From contig JACABB010000019.1 in the NCBI GenBank assembly GCA_013376985.1, positions 14,160 through 78,159 on the forward strand: a stretch of DNA of 64,000 bases, in the 5' to 3' direction. Positions 37,309 to 46,240 of this stretch are shown here, one piece after another. The DNA is from Bacteroidales bacterium (lineage in GTDB: Bacteria > Bacteroidota > Bacteroidia > Bacteroidales > Tenuifilaceae). The position numbers were made by a program, and so were the translations under genes. The first letter of the stretch is position 1, and each line of letters begins with the position of its first letter. The notes below the pieces were generated by a model that was given only the letters and a program-made list of their open reading frames with translations, was not told where the DNA came from and made no database searches.

Positions 37309-37515
37309 ATGAAAACAGAGCGTTTTATTGTTACGAATATGAAATGTTCGGGGTGTGTTAATACGATTAAAACCGAATTAAGTCTGATGGACGGCATTTC
37401 TGAGGTATACATTGATCTTTCGAAAATGGAAGTTACAGTTAACTATTCAGATGAAAAATTAAGTAGTAAAGATATTATTAGAAAGTTAACAAACATTGGT
37501 TATCCACTAAAATAA
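37309..37515 (+). CDS. HMA-domain copper-chaperone-like protein
   Basis: 68 residues, one ferredoxin-like heavy-metal-associated domain. The metal-binding loop is MKCSGC (residues 11-16), in the position of the MxCxxC motif of CopZ-like chaperones. It should bind Cu(I) or a similar soft metal in the cytoplasm. It is the last gene of the metal module and is followed by a terminator. No P-type ATPase or csoR-like regulator is adjacent. Confidence 0.88.
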   Translation: MKTERFIVTNMKCSGCVNTIKTELSLMDGISEVYIDLSKMEVTVNYSDEKLSSKDIIRKLTNIGYPLK

Positions 37516-37536
37516 TAGGATCCAATTTAGAATTTT

Positions 37537-37566
37537 AAAAGGTGGCAATTATTTGCCACTTTTTGT
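37537..37566. terminator. Terminator shared by convergent genes
   Basis: GTGGCAA (37542-37548) pairs with TTGCCAC (37553-37559), flanked by A and T runs. The TAA stop of the minus-strand glycosyltransferase lies in its 4-nt loop. Confidence 0.75.
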
Positions 37567-38607
37567 TTTTATAAACCTAACAACCGTGTATATAAAAACA
37601 ATGTGATGAATTGGTAGTAGTAGCAATGTAATAAGGGGCGCTTTTCCATAAAGCAGGGCAAACATCAACCTAGCAAAAACTATTGAAAATAGGTATAGAA
37701 AAACGAGTGGAAAAGGCAAAAGGAATATGGCAAATAAGAGTCCAAGTGTAGTAAATATGGTAAATGTTAAAAGTCGATTTTTGTTTCTGCCAAAAAAGTT
37801 AAAGAAAAATGATGATGGATTCTCAGAGTGTTCTTTTGAAGGTGATGTAGTAATCTCGTTAATGCACAAAAGCGAAGCGATTTTGAGTTGCGATTTTTTT
37901 AGATATCTACCTATAACAAAATCTATATCCTGAAATCCCTTGTATTTCTCGTGCCATCTTTTGGACTTGTATGATGATGACTCAAACATCATAAAACGGT
38001 TATCATTTGTTGATAAAGAACCTTTTTTACTGCTCATTATTCTCTTCAAGGGAGTCATGGATAAAAGTGTCCAATATTTCGTGTAATCCAACGCATTACT
38101 CCACTGACTAACAGATGCTTGTTTTGGGAACACCGTTAGCAACGAAAGATCGTTTAGCTGCATGTATGATAGGGCATTCGCAACAATCTCTTTTTCAACA
38201 ACAATATCAGCATCAATAAAAATAATAAATTGCCCCTTAGCGGTTTGCGAAACAGAGTCGTAAATATAATTCTTGGTAACCCATCCTTCGGGTACTGTTG
38301 AGGCCTCAACAAGTTTAACTCTGCTATCGGTTTTGGAAAGTTCCAGTATAGTTTCAAATGAGCTGGTGTTACTTTTAGTACAATAAACCAAGATTTCGAG
38401 ATTCCTATAGGTTTGGTTGCACAAGCCAAGTAGCAATTGCTTTATACTATTATCAGTATGATTTACAAAAACTATTATAGATACTAACGGATTATCGGTG
38501 GGTGTTCCTGCAGGTAAATATGGGAGTGTGAAAAAGTTATAAGTTACAATAAGCAGCCTGTAGAGCGCAAAAAGTAGAAAGGGCAAGGAAATGTAAAATC
38601 CAAACAT
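37549..38607 (-). CDS. Membrane-bound family 2 glycosyltransferase
   Basis: 352 residues: an N-terminal membrane helix, a GT-A glycosyltransferase-2 domain (about 40-230; PLVSIIVFVNHTDNSIKQLL, DADI as the metal-binding DXD-type motif near 132), and two or three C-terminal membrane helices. The layout is like polyprenyl-linked or processive sugar transferases. Acceptor and sugar are unknown, and no other cell-envelope sugar gene is adjacent. Monocistronic by context. Confidence 0.88.
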   Translation of the reverse strand: MFGFYISLPFLLFALYRLLIVTYNFFTLPYLPAGTPTDNPLVSIIVFVNHTDNSIKQLLLGLCNQTYRNLEILVYCTKSNTSSFETILELSKTDSRVKLVEASTVPEGWVTKNYIYDSVSQTAKGQFIIFIDADIVVEKEIVANALSYMQLNDLSLLTVFPKQASVSQWSNALDYTKYWTLLSMTPLKRIMSSKKGSLSTNDNRFMMFESSSYKSKRWHEKYKGFQDIDFVIGRYLKKSQLKIASLLCINEITTSPSKEHSENPSSFFFNFFGRNKNRLLTFTIFTTLGLLFAIFLLPFPLVFLYLFSIVFARLMFALLYGKAPLITLLLLPIHHIVFIYTVVRFIKTKSGK

Positions 38608-38817
38608 CTACGAATACTTTTCTGTTAATAAACTCGAATTACCACCTTTATGTTAATGGTCGAAGATAAGTAAAATTTGAAATTCTTAGGTATCAATTAA
38701 AAAGTCAATGTACTTTATCCTCTTGTGTGCTTCTTAAAATAGAAGGAAATTTAATGCATATTGGCCTATTGAATAACACTAAAAATCAAATTATAAAAAT
38801 GCAAACTGCTCCTTATA

Positions 38818-40302
38818 CTATCTCACAATTTCATTTCCTGGCTTAATTCTTTTAAAATTTCCTTCGATACTCGAAGGCATTGTATTACCAACCAATTTTT
38901 CAAGTTTAAAAACTTCTTTACTAACAACGCGTTGAATAACAATATCTATTAATGTAGTGGAGTTAGGTTTTAATGCCTTATCAAGTAAATCGGCATTTGC
39001 CACTATGTGGCATGGAACAAACCGAACAAAACCCTCCGTTGGTCTTGGATTTACTTTTAATCCCAACAAATTCGCTTCTGGTAACTTATCACGAAATTCA
39101 TTCTGCGGAGCACCTTTCATTACATCATAATTAAAGTAGTAGGTAATGGTTTCCGGGTTATTTTTATTTTGTTGCCTATCAATTGCGAATCCCGAGGGTA
39201 AATGGTTGGCATCATTTTTTTCTCCAGCGGTAAAAATCAAATCGTAATCTTTAACGGGATAACCCTGAGAATCAGTTACTCTAAATATGATTTGTGAAAA
39301 TCTATCGTGAATAAAATGGCGAGGGGTTGCAAACAACTTATCTACATGTTCAATAAGCTCATCGGTTTGCACTTGGTGGGTTTCATTATCAAACTGTTTG
39401 ATAAGCAAGTTGTACTGGTTTTTATCGGTAACCTTAATGCAGTCAAGTATTGCGTTAACGGTATCTTTGCTGTTACTATCGGTAATCTCTTTCTTTACAC
39501 TTTTCATAATACCCATTGAATTACCTGAATGAGATTTCCCTTTAATTATCCTATAAGGTACTACAGGTGATTCTTTATATTCAACAACTTTTAATTCCGG
39601 GGAAATGATAATCTGATTCGGACCATTCTCATCTGCCTCCTGAATTAATTTGATATACCTAGAGTTAAGGTTTGCGGAGGAAGCTCTTATTACACCATCC
39701 GAACCAAGTTCGCCAGTATATGAGTTCAAATGGTCGTATAGCTTTCGGTCAATAGATTGGCCGGTAATAACAAAGGGGAAAACTCCAGCAGGGCTAATCT
39801 GATTGCCATCGCTAGAAATCCATTCCTTATTCAGCTGCCACGAATCGGCACTACCACATTCTAGCCAATCCAACACACCTTTTCCTGGCTCAATCCCCTC
39901 AAACCAAGTTTTAATTCTACTTAACGTACCTTTCCCAAGAATAGCCAGCGCAGAGCCAAAATTGGCTGGAGCCAACATTATTAAATGGCTAAGTGGTGGT
40001 GTAACATTTTTATAAAAGTTGTTCCACCATTCGCGAATTATAGGTCCACCTGTAGAATGGGTGATGCAAATAAATCTACTGGATTCATTCAGCTGCTCTT
40101 TTACAGCGGTATCGAATGCTCTGGAGATATCCTCGAGTCCAACCTCATCATGAAAGCTGATGTAACGACCAAGAAAGATTTCATTCACTTCGATATCAAT
40201 TCCTTGCTGCTGAGCCTCCGCTTTTAACCTTATAGGAAGTTCTCCATACGTATCGAGGTTTGTAACGCTCCAACCATGTACAAATACCACTGTTATTGAC
40301 AT
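38818..40302 (-). CDS. Lipase-like alpha/beta hydrolase with unknown C-terminal domain
   Basis: 494 residues. Residues 1-270 look like an alpha/beta hydrolase: VFVHGWS near the start supplies an oxyanion-type HG, the nucleophile elbow is THSTGGP (Ser about 84), and KGKSHSGN may give the catalytic His. The elbow has Thr instead of the first Gly of GxSxG. The C-terminal 200 residues are beta-rich (IIFRVTDSQGYPVKDYDLIF) and not recognised. There is no signal peptide. An intracellular lipase/esterase or a secreted lipase effector are both possible; nothing in the neighbourhood decides. Confidence 0.7.
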   Translation of the reverse strand: MSITVVFVHGWSVTNLDTYGELPIRLKAEAQQQGIDIEVNEIFLGRYISFHDEVGLEDISRAFDTAVKEQLNESSRFICITHSTGGPIIREWWNNFYKNVTPPLSHLIMLAPANFGSALAILGKGTLSRIKTWFEGIEPGKGVLDWLECGSADSWQLNKEWISSDGNQISPAGVFPFVITGQSIDRKLYDHLNSYTGELGSDGVIRASSANLNSRYIKLIQEADENGPNQIIISPELKVVEYKESPVVPYRIIKGKSHSGNSMGIMKSVKKEITDSNSKDTVNAILDCIKVTDKNQYNLLIKQFDNETHQVQTDELIEHVDKLFATPRHFIHDRFSQIIFRVTDSQGYPVKDYDLIFTAGEKNDANHLPSGFAIDRQQNKNNPETITYYFNYDVMKGAPQNEFRDKLPEANLLGLKVNPRPTEGFVRFVPCHIVANADLLDKALKPNSTTLIDIVIQRVVSKEVFKLEKLVGNTMPSSIEGNFKRIKPGNEIVR

Positions 40303-40391
40303 ACTGTTTATTTTTATAATTGTGTATCCGTTTAAATAACAAGATCAAACCTTTTTGCTGTCATTGCCTTACGGCGAACTTTTATATCCAG

Positions 40392-40413
40392 ATTCCGGGA
40401 CTTCGCCCGGAAT
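40392..40413. repeat. REP-like hairpin
   Basis: ATTCCGGG and CCCGGAAT form a perfect 8-bp stem around ACTTCG. The form (GC-rich hairpin next to GATTC/GAATGAC) resembles dispersed REP-type elements of Bacteroidota, like those at 41656-41802. Confidence 0.6.
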
Positions 40414-40418
40414 GACCG

Positions 40419-40646
40419 TTAAGTTTGTTTGTCGAAATAGTAATCTAAACGGGCACTCATATTTTTATAATTATAATGCAACGCAAGCGTATTGATCATT
40501 CTGAGGAGTTTTGCTTCTTTGAACTCATATTGTTCGGTTAGCTGCAATGAACTTACAAATGAACGCTTGGTTGAAACTGTTTTCCTGTTCCTCGTTATAA
40601 AGTTAACTAAAAGCGATGAATTTGCCAAACGCTCATTTTCACACAC
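40419..40646 (-). CDS. Doubtful small ORF
   Basis: 75 residues, basic in the middle (RNRKTVSTKRSF) with a helical end (LLRMINTLALHYNYKN). I do not recognise it and see no ribosome-binding site. The REP-like hairpin begins 6 bp past its stop codon, in a stretch rich in repeats and gene remains. It may be a real small gene or a fragment of a decayed one. Confidence 0.25.
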   Translation of the reverse strand: MCENERLANSSLLVNFITRNRKTVSTKRSFVSSLQLTEQYEFKEAKLLRMINTLALHYNYKNMSARLDYYFDKQT

Positions 40647-40902
40647 TTTTCTGAATATTTACTGAAATCAAGCTGATATTGGTCTATTGAAAATTTTTAT
40701 CAAATTATAATCACTCAAACAACTTCTTATAATACCTCATCTAGCACAGGTTATTATGTGTATCGCTCTTAATTTTAGTACGGATTAGCTTAGCTCAATT
40801 CCCTTTGGTGATTGCAAATCTGCACTGGTAAGTTTTATAAAAATACCCATCTGTGCGCACATTATATGGACAATCGCCTGAGTTGCATTTATAAGTATTC
40901 AA

Positions 40903-41277
40903 CTATAATCGACATACGTGCAATGACAATCGACATATACGCCCTACCTGAATTAGGTTGTCGGTAAGGTCTAAATCTTCGTTGGAGGGTATGAGCCTCC
41001 CGCTGGGGTGGTTGTGTATTAGGATTACGCTTACGCAACCCTTCATCAGCGCAAAGCGGAATACGTTCATGGGCTCTACAATGGTGGCTGCTACGCAGCC
41101 CAAGCTAACGAGCTCAACGTAGAGTACCCGTGCACTCGGGGCAAGACCCATTACCCAGAAGTGCTCATTGTCGCGGTCGATTTTATCCTCACGCAGGAGG
41201 ATCTCCTTCATTACTTTGAATGCATCATCGGGAGTTCAGATTATTATGCGCTGCTTGCGGGTGAGCTTTATGGTCAT
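40903..41277 (-). pseudogene. radC-like JAB-domain gene, broken at both ends
   Basis: The minus strand from ATG 41277 reads MTIKLTRKQRIII, then an in-frame TGA (41238-41236), then continues in the same frame with TPDDAFKVMKEILLRED. The JAB metal site is kept (LIHNHPSGRLIPSNEDLDLTD), but after NLIQVGR the usual C-terminus is lost. There, two copies of AATCGACATA (40907 and 40928) mark a small tandem duplication that shifts the frame. RadC-like JAB proteins of this type are often carried by mobile elements in Bacteroidota. Non-functional as written. Confidence 0.8.
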
Positions 41278-41399
41278 GGGGTGCGTTTTTCTGTTCAGTG
41301 GAAACAAATGTAGGAAATTTTTGGGAAAAGATTCATCCCATACCCCCCCACTCTATTGCATATTATATGATTGCCTGTTTTATTCATTATATTTATTGA

Positions 41400-41590
41400 A
41401 TTCGCCCTGCAAGGGCAAGCTATTATAGCCCATGGCAACACCTTGGGTAAATGTTGCATTGTTTTTTTTAGCGGGCTGAAAGCCCAATTTAATCTGCCCC
41501 TTCAGGGCGAAAAAAAATAACGTTCCATTACCCAAGGCGACGCTTCGCTTGCCGTTGGGCTAAGATAATTTGGGCTTTCAGCCCGTTATA
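41400..41590. repeat. Complex inverted-repeat element
   Basis: CGGGCTGAAAGCCCA at 41472-41486 recurs inverted at 41571-41585. The outer stretch with TAGCCCA and CTTGGGTAA (from about 41425) recurs inverted around 41526-41562. Smaller GC-rich hairpins (GCCCTGCAAGGGC, CCCTTCAGGG) lie within. No coding potential. This looks like a dispersed non-coding repeat of the genome. Confidence 0.65.
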
Positions 41591-41655
41591 TGAGTGGTTA
41601 AGAGTTCCGAACTTCTGAAGAGATAAATTGAATATCGAATATCACTTTTAATTAG

Positions 41656-41681
41656 ATCCTTCGCTCCGCTCAGGATGACAA
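41656..41681. repeat. REP-like half element
   Basis: The sequence around CCTTCGCTCCGCTCAGGATGAC matches one arm of the full element at 41748-41802. Confidence 0.65.
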
Positions 41682-41747
41682 TGGATTCATTTTACAACTC
41701 ATCATTACTAAGGAAAGGGGTTGAGGTTTCCAGAACATATTATTACT

Positions 41748-41802
41748 TGTCATGCTGAACGGAGTGAAGCATCTTAGGTTCTTCGCTGCGCTCAGGATGA
41801 CA
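41748..41802. repeat. REP-like inverted repeat
   Basis: Arms TGTCATGCTGAACGGAGTGA and its imperfect complement (ending GCTCAGGATGACA) form a long hairpin. Such TGTCAT-CTGA-CGGAG units are dispersed in many Bacteroidota genomes. The TPR gene's stop codon is 18 bp away. Confidence 0.7.
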
Positions 41803-41820
41803 TCTTACATGGAACTGATG

Positions 41821-43779
41821 TTATTTAACCAGTATGTTTTGGATTATGTATTTGGCTTCGTGAACCATAATCTGTTTGGCTATTAGGTCTTTTAAATCGC
41901 CTATGGCACCTTCAAAATCGTTTTTACTCTCCTTACACTCCTTGTAGTAAAGGGTGTATAACTTTTTGGCTTCCTCAAAGTTACCAAGCCTTAGCGTGGC
42001 GAGTGCTATGTTGAATTTGGCGTAGAATGCGTTGGGGTTAAGGTCTATGGCTTTTTGCGAGTAGCTGATACAACTCTTGAAATCGCCTTTTAGGTAGAAT
42101 ACCCACCCTAGGTTGCCAAAGGAGGAGTCGAAGATGGGGTTGAGCTTAATGGCTTTCAGAAAGTCGTTGACGGCTAAATCAAGGCTATTCTGGTTAAGAT
42201 AAATCATGGCTCGGGCGTGGAAAGAGTAAAAGTAGGTGGTATCATAGCCAATGGCCTTATCGTAATTTTTAAGGGCGTTGCTGTAATCCCTTCCAAAATA
42301 GTAGCAATCGCCTAATCTTTGGTAGGCAAAGGCGTAGGTTGTATCAATTTGGATGGCCTTGTTAAAATCGAGCATCGCTGCGCTAACGTTATTCTGGAGC
42401 ATGTATAGGTTTCCCCTGTCGGTGTAGCAGTACTTATTGAGTGGGTTAATCTCAAGTCCTTTAGTAAAATCTTTTAATGCCTTTCGTTCCTGCCTAAGAT
42501 TAATATAGGCCTCGCCTCGCATTAAATAGGCAAAATCATATTTATCGTAAAGGTCAATTGCTTTGGAGTAACACTCAATTGCTTTAAAAAAGTTTTTCTT
42601 CTGATAGTAGCAGTCGCCCAAACCTTTAATGGCTTCAACATATTTATCATATAGCTCCAGCGCTTTGTTGAAATCGTAAATTGCATCATCGATGTTGTTG
42701 TTGTAAAGATATGCGTAGCCTCTGTTCTCGTAGTAAATGGCTTCATTGGGGTCGAGGGTAATAGATTTTGTGTAATCGTCTATCGCACTTTTAAAATCCT
42801 TTTTTAGCTCAAAATAAACATCACCACGTCTTTTAAAGTAGGTTGAAAGGTTTGGGTTGCTTTCAATTGCTTTGCTATAGTATTTTATTGAGCTATCGGC
42901 CTGAAATTTTAGGGCATATATAAGACCCAGATTATAGCTAGGCCAATCGAAAGCAGGGTTAAGATCATGGGCTCGTTTAAAATACGTAAATGCTTTATCA
43001 ACGTCTTCGCTAAGCCATATAACCCCCATTTCATTAAGTGCAAATGGGTAATTGGGATAAAGTTCTAGGGCTTTAATGATATCACGCTTGGCCTCCTCTT
43101 TCTGCCCTAAAGCTCTATTGCAAATTCCATGAATTAGGTAACCCCAAGCATATTCAGGGAACATTACGGTTGTTTTTGTTGCATAAATTCTACACTCCTC
43201 CCATTGTTTCTGGGTATATAGAATGGCAACTTTAAGGGCAGTAGCGGAAAGTAGCAGGGGGTTTATATTTAAAACTTTATCGAGATACTGGAAGGCGCTA
43301 TTGTAATCGTCCCTCAAAATTGTAACGTATAGCAGCAACCGGTAATGTAACTCAGAATCTTGTTCTTTGCTAACCAAGTTTTTTAACTTAAGCATGTACT
43401 GGGTGTAGGTGCTTAAATTCACCATTTCGCCTATCAGCTCCCTAATTAAATTTTTGTCGGGTTCTGTAACCTTATCGCTCACCAAAAGTTCCAAAAAGTT
43501 ATAGAACTCAATCTCGGAATATTGCTCAACACGATTATCGTGACTATTCTTGTATTTGAGCCTATAAACTTGTAGAAGATTTTCGGTTCCCGACTTTATG
43601 CTATCCATGTGCAAAAGTTCAATAGCGTACCTAAGATTTTCGTTATAGTTTAAATCGATCTTTAGGTTTAAACTATCATCACCGAGGATGTTATTGTTTA
43701 TAGGATTTTTGATATTCTGGCTATGTACACTCCCTATAAAAATAGAGAGAATGGTTATGCAAATTAATCTTCTACACAT
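41821..43779 (-). CDS. Exported TPR-repeat protein
   Basis: 652 residues: a signal peptide (ICITILSIFIGSVHSQ), then an N-terminal helical part and some 12-14 tetratricopeptide repeats from about residue 145 on, with the classic spacing (for example AIDDYTKSITLDPNEAIYYENRGYAYLY). It should form a superhelical protein-binding scaffold in the periplasm or on the cell surface. The partner is unknown. The gene is 64 bp downstream of the nucleoid-associated protein gene on the same strand. It is unlike the three shorter TPR proteins of the inserted block to the right. Confidence 0.85.
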   Translation of the reverse strand: MCRRLICITILSIFIGSVHSQNIKNPINNNILGDDSLNLKIDLNYNENLRYAIELLHMDSIKSGTENLLQVYRLKYKNSHDNRVEQYSEIEFYNFLELLVSDKVTEPDKNLIRELIGEMVNLSTYTQYMLKLKNLVSKEQDSELHYRLLLYVTILRDDYNSAFQYLDKVLNINPLLLSATALKVAILYTQKQWEECRIYATKTTVMFPEYAWGYLIHGICNRALGQKEEAKRDIIKALELYPNYPFALNEMGVIWLSEDVDKAFTYFKRAHDLNPAFDWPSYNLGLIYALKFQADSSIKYYSKAIESNPNLSTYFKRRGDVYFELKKDFKSAIDDYTKSITLDPNEAIYYENRGYAYLYNNNIDDAIYDFNKALELYDKYVEAIKGLGDCYYQKKNFFKAIECYSKAIDLYDKYDFAYLMRGEAYINLRQERKALKDFTKGLEINPLNKYCYTDRGNLYMLQNNVSAAMLDFNKAIQIDTTYAFAYQRLGDCYYFGRDYSNALKNYDKAIGYDTTYFYSFHARAMIYLNQNSLDLAVNDFLKAIKLNPIFDSSFGNLGWVFYLKGDFKSCISYSQKAIDLNPNAFYAKFNIALATLRLGNFEEAKKLYTLYYKECKESKNDFEGAIGDLKDLIAKQIMVHEAKYIIQNILVK

Positions 43780-43843
43780 GTTATATTAAAGTTTTAATTC
43801 CGTTGACTCATATATAGGTGATATAAAAACAAACTAATTGCCA

Positions 43844-44884
43844 TTAGTTCTCCTTCTCGTAGAACATTTTATAGAACTTCATATTCTTATCCTTGTCGTA
43901 TCCTGATTCAATTAAAGCCCTATCGCCATGAATGTAAACGCTGAAGTTTTTATCGAGCTTAAGGATGCTTTTGAAGAATTTTTGTGCCTGCTTTGTGGCA
44001 TCAACTGAAATGGTAAATTCGCTGGGTATGTTATATCCCAATTCCGTTTCGTAGCTTTTCTTGTACTCCTGAAATGCTTCAATCACCTCGGGTTGTTTAA
44101 TTACTGTGGCTTCGAACTCATCCTGCTCAAAGGTTTCGTTATTCTTAAAGAAATCACGTGTTTTAGTAAGCATTTCGGCCTGTTGCAGCTTGGGAAAGTT
44201 GTTCTGGGGATTTATCACATCCTGCACAAAACCCTTACAGAGATCAATTGTTGCCTTGGTTTTGTAAAAATTAACATCGCGCATGGTTACCTGTAAAAAC
44301 CTATCGACCCAATACTTAGCCTCCTCCTTGTTTGTATTGTCAATTACGCAGACCTTGTAGCCCAAATCCTTTTCGGTGTTGAATATTAAACAACCCTTAT
44401 CGAGATGCTTTGTGTTTGTTCCAAACTCACAGCTTAAGCTGATTGAGGAACCGCTTCGGTTTACCTTTAAAAACTTATCCTTTGTTTCCGTTTTAAATAT
44501 TCCGATGGCATCGGCTAATTCATCCTCAACCACGCACCCACGGAAAGAGACAATGTACAGCTCCCCCTCCTTAATATTCGGGTGGTTTGTAACGTGCTTT
44601 AAATGCCGGGCAATATCGCACGATGCTTCAAGTAGCGTTTTCTTATCATCAAAGAGATCGGAAGCAAAGCTGAATATCTCGTTTAAATTCAGCGAACTCT
44701 CATGGCTAAATGAATAGAAACTAGGTTTCTTAAAATGAGAAGTAAAGTATTCCCTTAATAAATTTGAGAGTAATTCATTCGATAAATCAATGGGTTTATC
44801 GGATAATATCATATCGTTGGCATCGACAGATCCAATAAAATGGACAATTGCCTCATCGATTGTTGCATCGCTAAATTCGAGCAT
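43844..44884 (-). CDS. Nucleoid-associated protein, NdpA/YejK family
   Basis: 346 residues, soluble. The layout fits the 37-kDa nucleoid-associated (YejK) family: an N-terminal domain with IDEAIVHFIGS, a middle part with ELYIVSFRGCVVEDELADAIGIFK, and a C-terminal alpha/beta part. Members bind the nucleoid; the molecular role is unknown. It is divergent from the hdrC fragment at 45113, and its first 155 bp belong to the left copy of the duplicated segment. A second, broken copy of its start lies at 60259-60368 with a 15-codon deletion. Confidence 0.85.
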   Translation of the reverse strand: MLEFSDATIDEAIVHFIGSVDANDMILSDKPIDLSNELLSNLLREYFTSHFKKPSFYSFSHESSLNLNEIFSFASDLFDDKKTLLEASCDIARHLKHVTNHPNIKEGELYIVSFRGCVVEDELADAIGIFKTETKDKFLKVNRSGSSISLSCEFGTNTKHLDKGCLIFNTEKDLGYKVCVIDNTNKEEAKYWVDRFLQVTMRDVNFYKTKATIDLCKGFVQDVINPQNNFPKLQQAEMLTKTRDFFKNNETFEQDEFEATVIKQPEVIEAFQEYKKSYETELGYNIPSEFTISVDATKQAQKFFKSILKLDKNFSVYIHGDRALIESGYDKDKNMKFYKMFYEKEN

Positions 44885-45234
44885 AATAAAAATTTTGTTT
44901 CAAATATCACAACAATAATCGAATCTTCAATTTAAGTTGAATAAAAAAGTCGTTAAATAAATGGCTTTTTATTAGAGGTTTTTATCTTTGTTGTTTATTA
45001 AGAGGTGTAATAGCGATTTATAAGGATCACATTTTATAACATCTTAATAAATTGAAACGGTTCGAGAGATTATTAAGTTTTTTATAATTAAACGGTTACC
45101 AACAATTAGTGAATGGGAAAATTATTCGATAGGCTAAATAACGATGTTCGATTTGTTGAAGGTCTTTCAGCCTGTATCAATTGCGGAACCTGTACCGCAA
45201 TCTGCCCTGCCGCAGAGGTTTATGATTATCATCC
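44730..45234. repeat. Left copy of the 0.5-kb direct repeat bounding the inserted block
   Basis: 505 bp that align with 60259-60718. By eye I count about 13 substitutions and one 45-bp gap. The copy holds the first 155 bp of the nucleoid-protein gene, the shared intergenic region with a TATCTTTG box (44983-44990), and the first 41 codons of hdrC. Confidence 0.9.
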
Positions 45235-45259
45235 TGTGTTAGGAAGGCAAAGCCTTTAA
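45113..45259 (+). pseudogene. Truncated hdrC fragment
   Basis: 48 codons beginning MGKLFDRLN and including the first 4Fe-4S motif CINCGTCTAICP. After DYHP it leaves the hdrC sequence and stops at 45257-45259. It differs from the intact copy at 60597 in four residues (N/S, V/I, LS/IK), so it is not a very recent exact copy. The second iron-sulfur motif is missing. It keeps the promoter region and could be transcribed into the convergent TPR gene. Confidence 0.85.
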
Positions 45260-45348
45260 AAATATAAAAGCAGAGGAAGACTCCTCCGCTTAACGGGAAT
45301 TTGGATTGCAAAGTAAAATTAGAAATGGATAAAATTATATGTATCGTT

Positions 45349-46218
45349 TTATTTCTCTAACCTTTTAATCAACTTAAAAGCAATAATAATTAGTGAAATA
45401 AAACCTAATGGGAGAAATATCCAGAAAAAGTTTATTGACTTTGCGTTTGTTTTGCTTTTTTCATTCAATTCTGACATTAACACATTAGATACCCATGAAT
45501 TTGAAGGGCTAATTTCTAATGCTTTATTATAGAATTTTTTTGCCGATTCATACTCACCCTCTCCAACACAAATCATTCCTAAAAATATATATGAAATATC
45601 GTAACCCCAATCGGGTAAAATAGGGTTGCTTTTATTTTCTGTCTTAAATTTCTCAACTGCTGTATTTAAATAATATTTTGCTGAATCGATATTTCCTCCA
45701 TAAATCTGTGGGAGGAAGTTATAGTACATTCCATAGGCTAAGTAAACTCTAGCAGAGTTATTAGTATCTACTTGCTTTGCAAAATCAAGATCTCGTAATA
45801 TTTGTGTTGTAGTAGCAGGCGAGCGTTTATATGCAACATAAAATAAGTTTAATATTGATCGTATAACATACCCATCAACAAATTTTGGGTTTAACTCAAT
45901 GCATTTATCCGAGTTTTTAATTCCATCAGTTAAACTAAGGTCCTGAAATTCTGAATCTGTTATATTCTTTTGCATTAAAAATACAATTGAATAATAATCA
46001 TTCAGCGCAGAATAATAATAAACAAGGTACTCATCCTTATACTTCTCCTTTAATTTATTTAGCTGTAATTGAGTAAGTTTAAATCCCTCTAAATCATTAT
46101 ACTTAAAATTACCTGATATGTTTGTTTTAACTTGTTTAATCTCCTGTTCAAACTCATTACCAGCAAAAGCGCTAGTTAAAGTGAGTAAGAAAAATATAAA
46201 AATTTCAAATTTTTTCAT
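45349..46218 (-). CDS. Exported TPR protein with C-terminal membrane anchor (RiPP locus)
   Basis: 289 residues: a signal peptide ending AFA, degenerate TPR units (about 80-245), and a C-terminal membrane helix (FFWIFLPLGFISLIIIAF) with a basic tail. It shares a pattern with two other proteins of the block: ILPDWGYDISYIFLG here, ILPKWGKSYAYYYL in the 48917-49729 product, and TLPDWGFDETYYYMAQ in the 57984-59453 product. The three are paralogues by this mark. It lies 22 bp downstream of the TonB receptor and is the last gene of the cluster. Its role is unknown; scaffold or partner of the receptor is a guess. Confidence 0.75.
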   Translation of the reverse strand: MKKFEIFIFFLLTLTSAFAGNEFEQEIKQVKTNISGNFKYNDLEGFKLTQLQLNKLKEKYKDEYLVYYYSALNDYYSIVFLMQKNITDSEFQDLSLTDGIKNSDKCIELNPKFVDGYVIRSILNLFYVAYKRSPATTTQILRDLDFAKQVDTNNSARVYLAYGMYYNFLPQIYGGNIDSAKYYLNTAVEKFKTENKSNPILPDWGYDISYIFLGMICVGEGEYESAKKFYNKALEISPSNSWVSNVLMSELNEKSKTNAKSINFFWIFLPLGFISLIIIAFKLIKRLEK

Positions 46219-46240
46219 ATGTTAACTTTTATTACTTCAA

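Noticed and set aside
41400-41802. CRISPR array
   Set aside because: The repeats are few, inverted and of unequal length, with no regular spacers and no cas genes nearby.
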